From the NCBI GenBank assembly GCA_963812675.1, contig CAWEWR010000024.1, positions 248,001 through 312,000 of the forward strand: DNA of 64,000 nucleotides, in the 5' to 3' direction. Below the pieces are notes generated by a model. It worked only from the letters and a program-made list of their open reading frames with translations. It made no database searches and was not told where the DNA came from. A program made the translations under genes and the position numbers. Each line of letters begins with the position of its first letter. Position 1 is the first letter of the stretch. This DNA is from AP-15 sp963812675 (lineage in GTDB: Bacteria; Pseudomonadota; Alphaproteobacteria; ATCC43930; CGMCC-115725). Of this stretch, positions 24,117 to 32,349 are shown one piece after another.

Positions 24117-25907
24117 TTATCGGCTCGCTGAGGCGCTGAGGCCCAGCACTTCGATCTTGGCGGTCACGATCTTTGTCGGCCAGGCGAGCATCGTAAAGCC
24201 GCTCGCCACGGCAATTTTTTGCGCACCGTTCGCGGTATATGTGATCACCCCGCCGCCGATCGCACCGCCGAGCTCCTGGCCCCAAAGTTTCTCACCGTTG
24301 GCGGCATCGAGCGCGTAGAAGTTGCCGCCCAGATCGCCGAAGAACACGACCCCGCCGGCCGTCGGAGTCACAGCGCCAACGATCGGGTAGTTAGATTTGA
24401 GGCGCCACTTCCACACACCGGTGTCCGCGTCGACGGCGTAGACCCACCCAGCCCAGTACCCGTCCATGCGGCCGAAACTATTGAACGGGTTCCATGTCGC
24501 CATCCCGGCCCATGGCTCCCCGAGCGCAACAGACCGCAGTTCATTGAGATCCCTCGGCGATACCGTGCCGCACCAATCGACCTCACCGACAACGATAAGG
24601 TTCGTCTGCGGATCGTAGGCCGGGCTGTTCCATTCCGCGCCGGCAACCGCGCCAGGACAGAAATGGACGTCCTTGCCCGGCGAGAAACCTGCCGCGACAT
24701 CCTCGACGTGGTCCACCGGCACGCGATAGAGCGCCTTGTTGTCGGCGAGATCGAAGCCGTACAGGTATCCATCTTTAGGAGCGTCCACCATGAGCTGCTT
24801 GCCGCCGATCGTTTTAGTCAGGACGGGCGGATTGGAGACGTCCCAGTCGTGCCAATCTTGCGGCACGAGCTTGAAATGGTACTTGTAGTCCCCGGTCTTG
24901 GCGTCGAGCACGACAACCGAGCCGGAATAGAGATTCTCTCCCTCGCGGGCGACGATTGCGAAGTCGGGAGCGGGATTACCGCCGGGGACGTACAGCAGCC
25001 CGGTCTTCGGGTCGAGGGTGAACGATGTCCAGACCCCGGCGCCGCTGATGGGTATCCCGGGCGCGTTTTTCCAAGTCGCCATGTTGAGGGGCGTCGCGCC
25101 CAGCGGTCCGCGGACCACGTCGCCCTCGGTTTTGGGAACCAGAAAGAACTCCCAGACGACCTTGCCGGTCTTCGCGTCGAGCGCGAACATGTGCCCTTTC
25201 CCACCCTTGAAGTCGCCGCCCGCATTGCCGATGAAGACGAGGCCGTTCCAGGCAATCGGTGCCGCCGGCACCGTCTCGCCATGTTTCGGGTCCGCGATCG
25301 TCGTTTCCCAAATTCGCTTGCCGGTCTTGAAGTCATAAGCCAGCACCCGCCCGTCCTGGGTGCCGCGGAACAGCATGCCGTCCAAATAGGCGGCGCCTCG
25401 GTTGGCGGGCAGAAAGGCGGGGGGGTAGTCCTCGTGGGTTCGCCAATTCTCGGCGCAACTAGCCGGATTGAGCGAGAAAATATCGAATTGGGTCGTGCCG
25501 ATCAGGGCGTTGTCCACCATGATCAGACCGGACTCGAAGGCGGTGAACTGGTTGACGTCGTAAGTGCAAAGAACCTTCAGTTTCCCGACATTCTTCGTAT
25601 TGATCTGGCTGAGCGGCGAGTAGCGCTCCGAAGTGAGAGTTCTGTTGTAGCTCGGCCAGTCTCCGGCGCTGGGGCCCTCCAATGCCGCCTCGGCGGGAGG
25701 CGAGGGCGCAACAACCCCGGCGCCTTTGTAAGCCGCATTCGATTCCATAGTTATCGTGCCTGGAGGTGCAGACCAAGAAATAAAATAGTTGCGCGTCATA
25801 CCCGCATAGGTGGACATCTGGACCGGGTAGGCGTAGTAGAGCGCGCCCGCTGCGGCCGCGCCTATCACAATCAGCACGCCAGCGATGATAAGGAGTTTGT
25901 ACCTCAT
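24117..25907 (-). CDS. Membrane-anchored PQQ-dependent dehydrogenase
   Basis: A 596-residue quinoprotein. An N-terminal helix (LLIIAGVLIVIGAAAAGALYY) anchors it; the rest is an eight-bladed propeller of the methanol/ethanol dehydrogenase type, with GDWPSYNRTLTSERYSPLSQ, repeated tryptophan-docking segments (AKTGKVVWEF, DADTGVWKWR, NGEKLWGQEL) and HDWDVSNPPVLTK. PQQ enzymes oxidise alcohols or aldehydes in the periplasm. First gene of the minus-strand run through FGE and sulfatase. No cytochrome c domain is fused. The exact substrate is unknown. Confidence 0.88.
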   Translation of the reverse strand: MRYKLLIIAGVLIVIGAAAAGALYYAYPVQMSTYAGMTRNYFISWSAPPGTITMESNAAYKGAGVVAPSPPAEAALEGPSAGDWPSYNRTLTSERYSPLSQINTKNVGKLKVLCTYDVNQFTAFESGLIMVDNALIGTTQFDIFSLNPASCAENWRTHEDYPPAFLPANRGAAYLDGMLFRGTQDGRVLAYDFKTGKRIWETTIADPKHGETVPAAPIAWNGLVFIGNAGGDFKGGKGHMFALDAKTGKVVWEFFLVPKTEGDVVRGPLGATPLNMATWKNAPGIPISGAGVWTSFTLDPKTGLLYVPGGNPAPDFAIVAREGENLYSGSVVVLDAKTGDYKYHFKLVPQDWHDWDVSNPPVLTKTIGGKQLMVDAPKDGYLYGFDLADNKALYRVPVDHVEDVAAGFSPGKDVHFCPGAVAGAEWNSPAYDPQTNLIVVGEVDWCGTVSPRDLNELRSVALGEPWAGMATWNPFNSFGRMDGYWAGWVYAVDADTGVWKWRLKSNYPIVGAVTPTAGGVVFFGDLGGNFYALDAANGEKLWGQELGGAIGGGVITYTANGAQKIAVASGFTMLAWPTKIVTAKIEVLGLSASASR

Positions 25908-25947
25908 TTTATCCGGACCCTATTTCTAGCCCCCAACGGCGCGCTGC

Positions 25948-26082
25948 TCATGCGCTGGCCTGCCGAGTATCGCGCACCGCGCCCTCCAGCATGCGGAGGG
26001 CGAAGCGTTCCGTCAGTACCGGGCCGAGAATGGAGGTGGCGAGCATCAGGACGTGCGACCTGATCGCATCGAGCAAGTTCAT
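25948..26082 (-). pseudogene. 44-codon ORF, possible C-terminal remnant of a cation:proton antiporter
   Basis: The minus strand reads MNLLDAIRSHVLMLATSILG then PVLTERFALRMLEGAVRDTR. A hydrophobic stretch followed by GPVLTERFA resembles the final helix and tail of CPA2-type antiporters. No upstream membrane domain is present; the region just before it is a hairpin and the end of the ABC gene. Could equally be a small unrelated ORF. Low confidence. Confidence 0.3.
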
Positions 26083-26118
26083 CTGGCTCGCCCAGAGGGA
26101 TTGTGCTGGCCGATGGGG

Positions 26119-26150
26119 CGCCGAGACCGGTGAGCTCGACGGTCTCGGCG
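26119..26150. terminator. Perfect 11-bp stem hairpin after the half-ABC transporter gene
   Basis: CGCCGAGACCG and CGGTCTCGGCG are exact inverted repeats separated by 10 bases, beginning 2 bases past the stop of the minus-strand ABC gene. A strong GC stem at this position suits transcription termination, but no T tract follows on the minus strand, so it may be Rho-assisted or only an mRNA-stabilising stem. Confidence 0.45.
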
Positions 26151-26152
26151 AT

Positions 26153-27100
26153 TCATAACTTCCTTCCCAAGGTGCCCTCGATCAGGTCGAATTGGACCTT
26201 CGCAGCGGAGGTTGATCGCACGAAAGCAATCAGCTCACGCCACGGATCAATGACGCGATCGAGCCCGCTGATGAAGGCCACCACGATGCCGATCTCGGTT
26301 TTCCCATCGAGAACCATGATCCCGCCGACAAACAGTAGGGTGAAGACACCGACCGATTGCAGTCCGCTGACAAGGAATTTCAGCCCAAACTTGAGCTTGA
26401 ACACGCGAAGACGTACCCCATAGATCGCTTCAAATGCTTTGCCGATCTCGCTTGCAAGAGAACTGACGGATGATCCGCCACCACCTTGCATGTTGTCGAC
26501 GACCAGGTCACCGGCCCGACGCACTGTGCGGACACGCTCTCTAACCAGTGTGTTTATGCGGCGCTGGATGATTGGAACGGCCACGACCTGCGGGACGGCG
26601 ATGAACAAAACGACCAGTCCAAGAAGAGGCTCGGTATACAGCATGTAACCTAACACGCTAAGCAAAGTCCCTGCCTGCACCGTCGGGGTCGAAATGCAAT
26701 CTCCGACAAACTTGCCGACCGCTTCCGCCTCGCTGGCGATCATCGCAACAAACGTGCCCGCCTTATCTTTGGCCGTTTCGTCGAGCGCCTCACCCGATCT
26801 AAGAGGCAAGCTGCTTCTGAAGATGTCGTTGCGCAGGGACAGGATCATCGACTCTCCCAGGCCCGCGCTTTTGATATTTATCATAAATTTGAGGCCACCG
26901 ATGCTGGGCGCCGCAATCAGGTAAGCCCCGCACAACAAAGCCAGTCTCTCAGCTTTCTCGTGCCCGGCGAGGGTATTTATAATGTGGCGTTGCAGTTCGA
27001 GGGGTGCCATCGCCAGCAGGGCGGCCATGACCGCCAAGATGATCAGGACAATTTGTCGTGATGCCGTTGAGCGCCAAACATAAGCGTAAAATTCCCGCAT
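26153..27100 (-). CDS. ABC transporter transmembrane domain, no ATPase domain
   Basis: A 315-residue protein with the six-helix exporter-type ABC membrane domain: QIVLIILAVMAALLAMAPL, LALLCGAYLIAAP, TLLSVLGYMLYTEPLLGLVV, FTLLFVGGIMVLDG. Conserved coupling regions of ABC exporters are present (SLRNDIFRSSL; FISGLDRVIDPWRELIAF), but the protein stops where a nucleotide-binding domain would begin, and none is encoded next to it. It needs a partner in trans or is a truncated exporter. A copy of its first 11 codons recurs at 28350-28366. Confidence 0.7.
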   Translation of the reverse strand: MREFYAYVWRSTASRQIVLIILAVMAALLAMAPLELQRHIINTLAGHEKAERLALLCGAYLIAAPSIGGLKFMINIKSAGLGESMILSLRNDIFRSSLPLRSGEALDETAKDKAGTFVAMIASEAEAVGKFVGDCISTPTVQAGTLLSVLGYMLYTEPLLGLVVLFIAVPQVVAVPIIQRRINTLVRERVRTVRRAGDLVVDNMQGGGGSSVSSLASEIGKAFEAIYGVRLRVFKLKFGLKFLVSGLQSVGVFTLLFVGGIMVLDGKTEIGIVVAFISGLDRVIDPWRELIAFVRSTSAAKVQFDLIEGTLGRKL

Positions 27101-27376
27101 GGCGGTACGACTTTTCCGATCGATAATTCAGACGCGGCCGACAGCCGAGAGGCACGCCGGCCTCCAGCGGGTACCGGAGAATTAGAACATTAACCCGCCA
27201 TGCTCCGGCCAATCCTCCGCGCCGCCGGATTTTGGCCGCGCGGCGCGGAAAACAAGCGCGCCGCAGCAGCAGTATCGCTTTGGTGCCGCCGGACTATGCA
27301 CTCGCCCGCCATCGCAGGGAGGCTCCCACCCCCCCTTGCCGCAATGCTCAGGCTCTCGACACAGCTCGCAAGTGGG

Positions 27377-27865
27377 TCAACGCTGCGGGGTACCGGTGTT
27401 ATAGGGCGTCAGGCCTGGTCCGCCCGTGTTCGGGCCGGGCATTCCCATGCTGTTCCCCCCTGACGGGTTAGCCATCGGGGCCGGTGGCGGCATCGCCCTC
27501 ATTGGGGCCGCTGGCGGCGGCGTCGAGCTACCCGCCTGAAGACGGGCGACCTCTTCTTGGTTCAGCTGATTGGCCGTAGATCCCGTCAGCGGCGCCATCT
27601 TGTGGTGCGCGGCCGCATGGGTGACATGGTGCGCATGATGGTGCGTCGGCGGCATCGCCGAGGTCGATGCCGGCGGTGGCGCCGCCTTAGCAGCAGGGGG
27701 TGGCGCGCCGGTGCTATAAGGGGTCAGGCCGCCGCCGCCGGGGTTGGGGCCGGGCATTCCCATCGCATTTCCGCCCGATGGATTGGCCGGTTGCGCCCAC
27801 ACTGGCGCGCAGAAGGCAAGCGCAGCAATCACCGCAACGCCGGTAAAGAGATGCTTCGTTTTCAT
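27377..27865 (-). CDS. Secreted His/Pro-rich protein with duplicated PSGGNxMGMPGPN motif
   Basis: A 162-residue protein with a signal peptide (TGVAVIAALAFCAPVWA). The motif NPSGGNAMGMPGPNPGG..GLTPYSTG occurs after the signal peptide and again, nearly unchanged, at the C-terminus. Between them is a His-rich stretch (PTHHHAHHVTHAAAHH) and a conserved helix with NQLNQEEVARLQAG. I do not know its function; the His cluster could bind metal. Likely periplasmic or surface. A motif shared with two other minus-strand genes lies 148 bp upstream. Confidence 0.65.
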   Translation of the reverse strand: MKTKHLFTGVAVIAALAFCAPVWAQPANPSGGNAMGMPGPNPGGGGLTPYSTGAPPPAAKAAPPPASTSAMPPTHHHAHHVTHAAAHHKMAPLTGSTANQLNQEEVARLQAGSSTPPPAAPMRAMPPPAPMANPSGGNSMGMPGPNTGGPGLTPYNTGTPQR

Positions 27866-28012
27866 CTGTCACCTCCGACATTGAGCAGTTCGACGGGCCG
27901 CTCGATGAGACCGTCTCACACGAGCGATCAGCGTCCTTGATGCGGCCGGCCGCGCGAGAGCGAAACGCGTTGCTGGACCGCAATCGATCGTAACGATGAG
28001 CCGAGACGCGGT

Positions 28013-28037
28013 CTATGAAATTTCGGCAGAAAGAAAG
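28013..28037. promoter_or_regulatory. Shared upstream motif, copy A
   Basis: On the minus strand the sequence CTGCCGAAATTTCATAG lies about 148 bp before the start of the His-rich secreted protein gene. Near-identical copies occur before the OmpA-type gene (29949) and an AraC gene (32067). See the finding for alternatives: operator, promoter or dispersed short repeat. Confidence 0.35.
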
Positions 28038-28189
28038 CCTCCTTTGACGGTGGACAAACTTATCTCGGAAACAGGAACCGCACTTGAAAGCAGGGCGTCC
28101 ATCGGGGTCCGCCGCTTGGGCGCTCGCAAGATGACACAGAGTGCGAGGAACACAGCCGCACAAAAGCCTGATCCAGAAGGGAGCGAAGA

Positions 28190-28382
28190 TGACCGGAGCA
28201 AGTCTTGGGCGGTTCGCTTTCACCGCGGGAATCACGGGCGCGCTACGACACGCCACGAGGGCGGGCGCAGAACCGCCGTGTCGAGCTCACCGTTCGGGGC
28301 AATCGGGTCAGCATCCCCAAGGCCTCGCGCCGATGACCGCCAGACATAAGCGTAAAATTCACGCATGACGGTACGACCTTTC
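28190..28382. pseudogene. Mosaic of gene fragments from neighbouring envelope genes
   Basis: Four short pieces are joined. At 28190-28250 the plus strand reads MTGASLGRFAFTAGITGA, like the N-terminus of the lipoprotein at 29020-29247 (SLGRFALVAG). At about 28262-28290 the plus strand reads GRAQNRRVELT, the OmpA-domain C-terminus. At about 28291-28330 the minus strand reads RGLGDADPIAPN, another piece of the same OmpA domain but inverted. At about 28334-28382 the minus strand reads MREFYAYVWRS with its leader, the start of the ABC gene at 27100. None is functional; the order implies repeated duplication and inversion. Confidence 0.6.
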
Positions 28383-28386
28383 CCGA

Positions 28387-29023
28387 TCAGTATGGGTAAG
28401 GATAGGGAGCATAGGGCGGCGGGTAATAGCCCGGGTATCCATAGGGTCGGTATGGCGCGGTCGCGGCGCCATACCAATAGGCTCGTCGCGCCGCGCGCCG
28501 GGCCACGCCGGCAAACGACAGTGGCGTCAGGGGCATGCCGATGATGTCGATAAACACTGCGGCTGGGCCGTCGGCGCCTGCCAAGTCACCCTCCAGCACG
28601 CGCACATCGAAGGTTAGCCGGTCGCCGTCGAGATGCGGGCTCTTCAGCTCGACAACGATGTCGCGGGCCGAAACGCCGTCCTTGCCGAGCACCGATACGG
28701 TGGCATTCGGCGCGTCTTTGGCAAAGTCGCCGGTAGTCCATTCCTCGAGCAGGGCCTCGGTCGGCAGGTGCCCTGCGGCTCGCACCGGCCGGTCGGCAAA
28801 CACGATCGAACGTCGGGCTTACGCCAGCCAGTGTCAGAGTCTGGCCTTGCAGACTGGCGCCGCGTGCGTTCATGACGAAAAGCGACGGCACCATGTCGAC
28901 CTTGACCGACGATTTGCCGGGAGCGGACGCGCTCGAGGCGGGTGCGGTCGGCGTTTGGGCGCCTGCCATCATTGGCATCCAGAGCGACCCGCCAATGGAG
29001 ATCGCGAGAATGAGCCGATTCAT
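28387..29023 (-). pseudogene. Secreted protein of unknown function, single-base frameshift
   Basis: The 5' part (29023 to about 28812) encodes a signal peptide (LILAISIGGSLWMPMMAGAQ) and VDMVPSLFVMNARGASLQGQ then TLTLAGVSPT; the 3' part, one frame over, continues IVFADRPVRAAGHLPTEALL ... FIDIIGMPLTPLSFAGV and a Tyr/Pro-rich tail. The two halves form one protein if a base is removed at 28809-28810, where AA on the plus strand should be A (ACG TCG ATC GTG in the gene). Intact it would be 211 residues. The start overlaps the lipoprotein stop by 4 bp, so it is third in an operon. A true mutation or a sequencing error are both possible. Confidence 0.7.
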
Positions 29024-29247
29024 CGCCCAATGGCCTTCAAATAAGCCGTTTCATCCTCCACGCGCCGAACACAGATTGCGTGGCACGCATCGTAATCCCC
29101 GGGGTTTTCTGCAATGCAAAGGGCGCATTGCTGTCCGGCTATATCCGAGCGACCTGCGGCGGTCCCTGGATTGGGTTGAGCGCATCCTGTGAGAACGGCG
29201 ACTGTTCCTGCGACAAGGGCGAACCGCCCAAGACTGTCTTCAATCAT
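29020..29247 (-). CDS. Small lipoprotein
   Basis: A 75-residue protein. The signal segment LGRFALVAGTVAVLTGC ends in a standard lipobox (LTGC). The short mature part has four further Cys (QQCALCIAENP, DACHAICVRR), so disulfides or metal binding are likely. ATG 29247 has AAGGAG upstream; the frame extends further but without a better start. Sixteen bases after the OmpA-type gene and overlapping the next gene by 4 bp, so it is the middle gene of an envelope operon. Function unknown. Confidence 0.7.
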   Translation of the reverse strand: MIEDSLGRFALVAGTVAVLTGCAQPNPGTAAGRSDIAGQQCALCIAENPGDYDACHAICVRRVEDETAYLKAIGR

Positions 29248-29263
29248 AATTGCGGGCTCCTTA

Positions 29264-29818
29264 TCAGGTGCCGGGGCCGGCCAAGGTAAGCTCGACGCGA
29301 CGGTTCTGGGCCCGCCCCTGCGGCGTATCGTTCGGGGCGATCGGGTCAGCTTCCCCAAGGCCTCGCTCCGAAACCAGGTTTGGATTGACCCCTTGGGAGA
29401 TCAGGAAGTTTCCAACGGTCTGCGCCCGTTTCAGCGAGAGTTGCTGGTTGCTGTCGACCCCCTGCGCACGCAGTTCGGGGCCGATCGGAACGTTATCCGT
29501 GTAGCCGGTCACGACGATCGTGGTCTGCTGGAACGGCGCCAGGATCGGGGCCATCCTGGCAATGAGCTGCGCCGCCTGCGGGGGCATCTGCCAGCTCCCC
29601 GAAGGGAACAGCAGATCGCTGTTCACGGCCACCTTGATCGCTCCCTGCAGCCGCGTGATGTGCACTTGCTGCGAGGCGATCTCGCCCGAGAGCTGCTGGT
29701 TGAGCTGGTTGTAGTCGTTTTCGAGTGCGTTGTATTGCTGCGCCGGCACACAAGCCGAAAGCATCAACGCCATAACTGATGCTGCAGTGGCAATACGCGA
29801 CAGGTGAACAGTTTTCAT
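29264..29818 (-). CDS. OmpA-family peptidoglycan-binding lipoprotein
   Basis: A 184-residue protein: lipoprotein signal with LSAC lipobox, a short coiled coil (NALENDYNQLNQQLSGEIAS), then an OmpA_C domain (about 65-180) with TTIVVTGYTDN, LSLKRAQTVGNFLISQGVNP, LVSERGLGEADPIAPN and QGRAQNRRVEL, where the Asp and Arg that grip diaminopimelate are kept. It should tether the outer membrane to peptidoglycan. First gene of a three-gene minus-strand operon. Confidence 0.88.
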   Translation of the reverse strand: MKTVHLSRIATAASVMALMLSACVPAQQYNALENDYNQLNQQLSGEIASQQVHITRLQGAIKVAVNSDLLFPSGSWQMPPQAAQLIARMAPILAPFQQTTIVVTGYTDNVPIGPELRAQGVDSNQQLSLKRAQTVGNFLISQGVNPNLVSERGLGEADPIAPNDTPQGRAQNRRVELTLAGPGT

Positions 29819-29948
29819 TCTTCTCCCCCATTGTGATGCGAGTGCTTGGAACTTTCCTCAGCTCTGGCTCAACTTGTTCGAGACAGGGAGCCAATGCCGA
29901 TGCGAGCTCCGGAGCACCTCAACCTTAGGCGTCCGGCTTGTCGGACCA

Positions 29949-29967
29949 CTATGCAATTTCGGCAAAC
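29949..29967. promoter_or_regulatory. Shared upstream motif, copy B
   Basis: On the minus strand GTTTGCCGAAATTGCATAG, about 131 bp before the OmpA-type lipoprotein start. Matches copies at 28013 and 32067. Confidence 0.35.
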
Positions 29968-29979
29968 GGATGCGTAACG

Positions 29980-30927
29980 CTAGTCGGGTTGGCGCCGAAG
30001 CGTGGCGGACGGAGGCTCGCCGAATAGCGAATGGTATTCGACGGCAAAGCGGCCGAGCTGCCAAAAGCCATAGCGCGTCGCCATGTCGGTTACGCTCGTT
30101 GCGACGGGATCCGCCCGGCGTAACGCCCGCCGTGCCAGATGCAAACGGCGCAGCAGCAAATAACGCTTCGGTCCCATCCCCAAATGCTCCTGGCAGCATT
30201 GGCGCAACGTGCGGTCGGGGACCCGGATCGCCTTGCATATCTCCGGGATGTAGAGTGGTTGCTCCGGGTTCTCCTCCACGATCCTGCAAAAGCGGTGCAT
30301 GATGATCGCGTGCTGCCCTTGCGCCAAACTGTTCTCCCGAGCGTTTTGATGAGCGAGGCAGGCGACCATGGCTTCGACCAACGCCTGCTCCAGTCCCCGC
30401 GCGGCATCCGGATTGGCCAGAATTTCCGGGCCCGTCTCCGCAAGATCTCCGGCGGCCGCGTGCAGCCGCTGAAGCCTAGCCATGGCCGCCGGCAAGGGAG
30501 TAATCAGCATTGCGTCACGCGGCGGCGTCAGGTCGACCGCGCCCAATGCTTCGCCCACAGCAGCCATTTCCACTAGCGGCAGCGACATGCTCCCATATGC
30601 AGCAAACCCGGAGGAGCGGCGATAATAATTCTGACCCTCGCTGTAACGTATGATACTGGTCGGCTGCATCTCGGTGCCGCTCGAGAGCAGGCTGGGTCCA
30701 GGTTCGGTCCGGAATGCGATGACGGCCCGCCCGCCCCAACCGGCTATCTCGGAAATCCGCGGCAAATTGTCATAGAACCGCTGCATCCACAGACGATGCA
30801 GATCAATACGAGTGAGTTTCGCGGCGAAATGCCCGCGCTCGGTGACGGTCAGCTCGTACGTTCCCTGTCGGATCGCCGCTGCGTAATCGTCCGGATCGGT
30901 GAAGGCGCGCACCGCGCTCGAAGGCAT
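29980..30927 (-). CDS. AraC-family transcriptional regulator, copy 1
   Basis: A 315-residue protein with a C-terminal AraC/XylS double HTH (about 215-313): YIPEICKAIRVPDRTLRQCC for the first helix pair and VTDMATRYGFWQLGRFAVEY with FGEPPSATLRR for the second. The N-terminal 200 residues are a cupin-like sensing domain of the type seen in soil alphaproteobacterial AraC proteins (TVTERGHFAAKLTRIDL, MQPTSIIRYSEGQNYYRRSS). A close paralogue lies 80 bp upstream in the same direction. Inducer and targets are unknown. Confidence 0.85.
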   Translation of the reverse strand: MPSSAVRAFTDPDDYAAAIRQGTYELTVTERGHFAAKLTRIDLHRLWMQRFYDNLPRISEIAGWGGRAVIAFRTEPGPSLLSSGTEMQPTSIIRYSEGQNYYRRSSGFAAYGSMSLPLVEMAAVGEALGAVDLTPPRDAMLITPLPAAMARLQRLHAAAGDLAETGPEILANPDAARGLEQALVEAMVACLAHQNARENSLAQGQHAIIMHRFCRIVEENPEQPLYIPEICKAIRVPDRTLRQCCQEHLGMGPKRYLLLRRLHLARRALRRADPVATSVTDMATRYGFWQLGRFAVEYHSLFGEPPSATLRRQPD

Positions 30928-31007
30928 CCCCCCGGCCCTCCGTCAGTAACCGCAATCTATAAGACGGTTGTCTGACGGTTATCCCTTGGGAAATCCATGC
31001 GTCAGTT

Positions 31008-31985
31008 TCACACAGGCCGGTGCAACGACAGCGCCGTTATGCCTCGCAAACTTCGCCGCAAGGTGGCTGATGGCAGCTCACCATAGACGGCCCGGTAATT
31101 GGTGGCAAACCGGCCGGGATCGCGGAAGCCGTATCTCCGGGCAACTTCAGAAACGTTCGCCGGGCCCGGGGTTCCGCTTCGCAGGGCGCGGTGCACCTGT
31201 TGCATCCGCTGGAGGCGAACATACCGGTTTGGACCTATCTGCAGGTATTCCCTGCAGCACGCGCGCAACAAGCGCTCCGATATGCCTAGCTCCGCGCACA
31301 TTTCGGCCATGCTATGCGACGCGTCAGCCCGGAGCAGATCCTCGAACCTGGCGAGAATGCAGCGGTGCCGACGGCCGGCCAACGTCTCCTGTGCTGCCGG
31401 ACCGGCTGATAGGCACTGGATCAGCGCATCGATCAATTGCTGCTCCAGCCCGTGCGCGGCTTCGGCATCGGTAAGCGCTCCCGACCGAGCTTCGGCCATG
31501 CGGGTGGCGGCACGCTGAAGTTGGGCCAAGTGCCGACCAGCCGCGGGTGCGGGCCGCCAGATCGCTGGTGCGGCCGGAACAAAAAAGCTGGGACCCCACA
31601 ATGCGCGGCCATAACACAGGAGCTCCTTGTCCGGCAGTCGGATCGTGTCCCAGCGGCAAGACCCGCCGGTTCTCGCATGCACCCTGTTACCCGGACCGAG
31701 GGTCAGCATTTCGCCGGTCCGTATCTCGATCCCGCCCCAGGCCGGCGCCGGTTTGTCGCCGATCGGCCACGAGACGAGGACAGTATCTGCCGGCACCGCG
31801 ACGACCGCGACGCGGGCTATTTCCTCTTCGCCGCTTGCCAGGCGCAAGCGGTCGAGCGAGATCTGTGTCAGCCGTGCCCGAAATCGCCCGCCGCCGGTAA
31901 CAAGCAGGCCCGCAACGCCCTCGGCGCGCAAGGCGTCCTCAAAATCCTCCGGCTCGCCGAACACCGAAGCGCGGCTACCGGGCAT
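31008..31985 (-). CDS. AraC-family transcriptional regulator, copy 2
   Basis: A 325-residue paralogue of the previous gene: the C-terminal HTH pair reads SMAEMCAELGISERLLRACC and VSEVARRYGFRDPGRFATNY with YGELPSATLRR; the N-terminal region shares TGGGRFRARLTQISLDRLR with its neighbour. The ends of the two proteins are more alike than the sensor halves, consistent with an older tandem duplication. A copy of the shared upstream motif lies about 82 bp before the start. Confidence 0.85.
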   Translation of the reverse strand: MPGSRASVFGEPEDFEDALRAEGVAGLLVTGGGRFRARLTQISLDRLRLASGEEEIARVAVVAVPADTVLVSWPIGDKPAPAWGGIEIRTGEMLTLGPGNRVHARTGGSCRWDTIRLPDKELLCYGRALWGPSFFVPAAPAIWRPAPAAGRHLAQLQRAATRMAEARSGALTDAEAAHGLEQQLIDALIQCLSAGPAAQETLAGRRHRCILARFEDLLRADASHSMAEMCAELGISERLLRACCREYLQIGPNRYVRLQRMQQVHRALRSGTPGPANVSEVARRYGFRDPGRFATNYRAVYGELPSATLRRSLRGITALSLHRPV

Positions 31986-32066
31986 TTTCGTTCACTTGGC
32001 CGCCGGCCTCTCTCAGCCAAAAGACTGTCTACGGCTGCTACCTTCGGCGAAAAAGGCGGGTGGCGG

Positions 32067-32085
32067 CTATGCAATTTCGGCAAAA
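32067..32085. promoter_or_regulatory. Shared upstream motif, copy C
   Basis: On the minus strand TTTTGCCGAAATTGCATAG, about 82 bp before the AraC copy 2 start. Flanking bases (CTTTCC on the 5' side) also resemble copy A. Just upstream on the minus strand, PSLFFMNAHEASF echoes the PSLFVMNARGASL segment of the gene at 28387-29023, so part of this stretch may be a gene remnant. Confidence 0.35.
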
Positions 32086-32128
32086 GGAAAGACGCCTCGT
32101 GCGCGTTCATGAAAAAAAGCGACGGCTG

Positions 32129-32284
32129 ATGTCGAAGCAGATATCCAATCGTTTACTGGAAGGGGATGGGGGCCCTTTGCCCTTCCACGGGCCGCCATTG
32201 GTTCAATTGCGATCACAAATTGACCGGCTAGACCCAAATCAGCACCTGCCGGATCCTCAGGCGATTAACCGGATTATCAAATAG
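32129..32284 (+). CDS. Possible 51-residue protein
   Basis: The 364-bp gap between the AraC and HIBADH genes holds one ORF of modest promise, from ATG 32129: SKQISNRLLEGDGGPLPFHG, then LVQLRSQIDRLDPNQHLPDP. It is hydrophilic with balanced composition, but no clear ribosome site and no recognised family. It may be chance. The rest of the gap is motif copy C and apparently non-coding sequence. Confidence 0.25.
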   Translation: MSKQISNRLLEGDGGPLPFHGPPLVQLRSQIDRLDPNQHLPDPQAINRIIK

Positions 32285-32349
32285 AGGAGGGGGCTGCACA
32301 AATTTGCTGCCGCCCCCGACGTACAAGGACGACTCCGCCGGTCGCGGCT

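Noticed and set aside
24219..26063. 614-codon plus-strand ORF opposite the PQQ dehydrogenase
   Set aside because: Antisense shadow; contains no signal peptide, domain or ribosome site.
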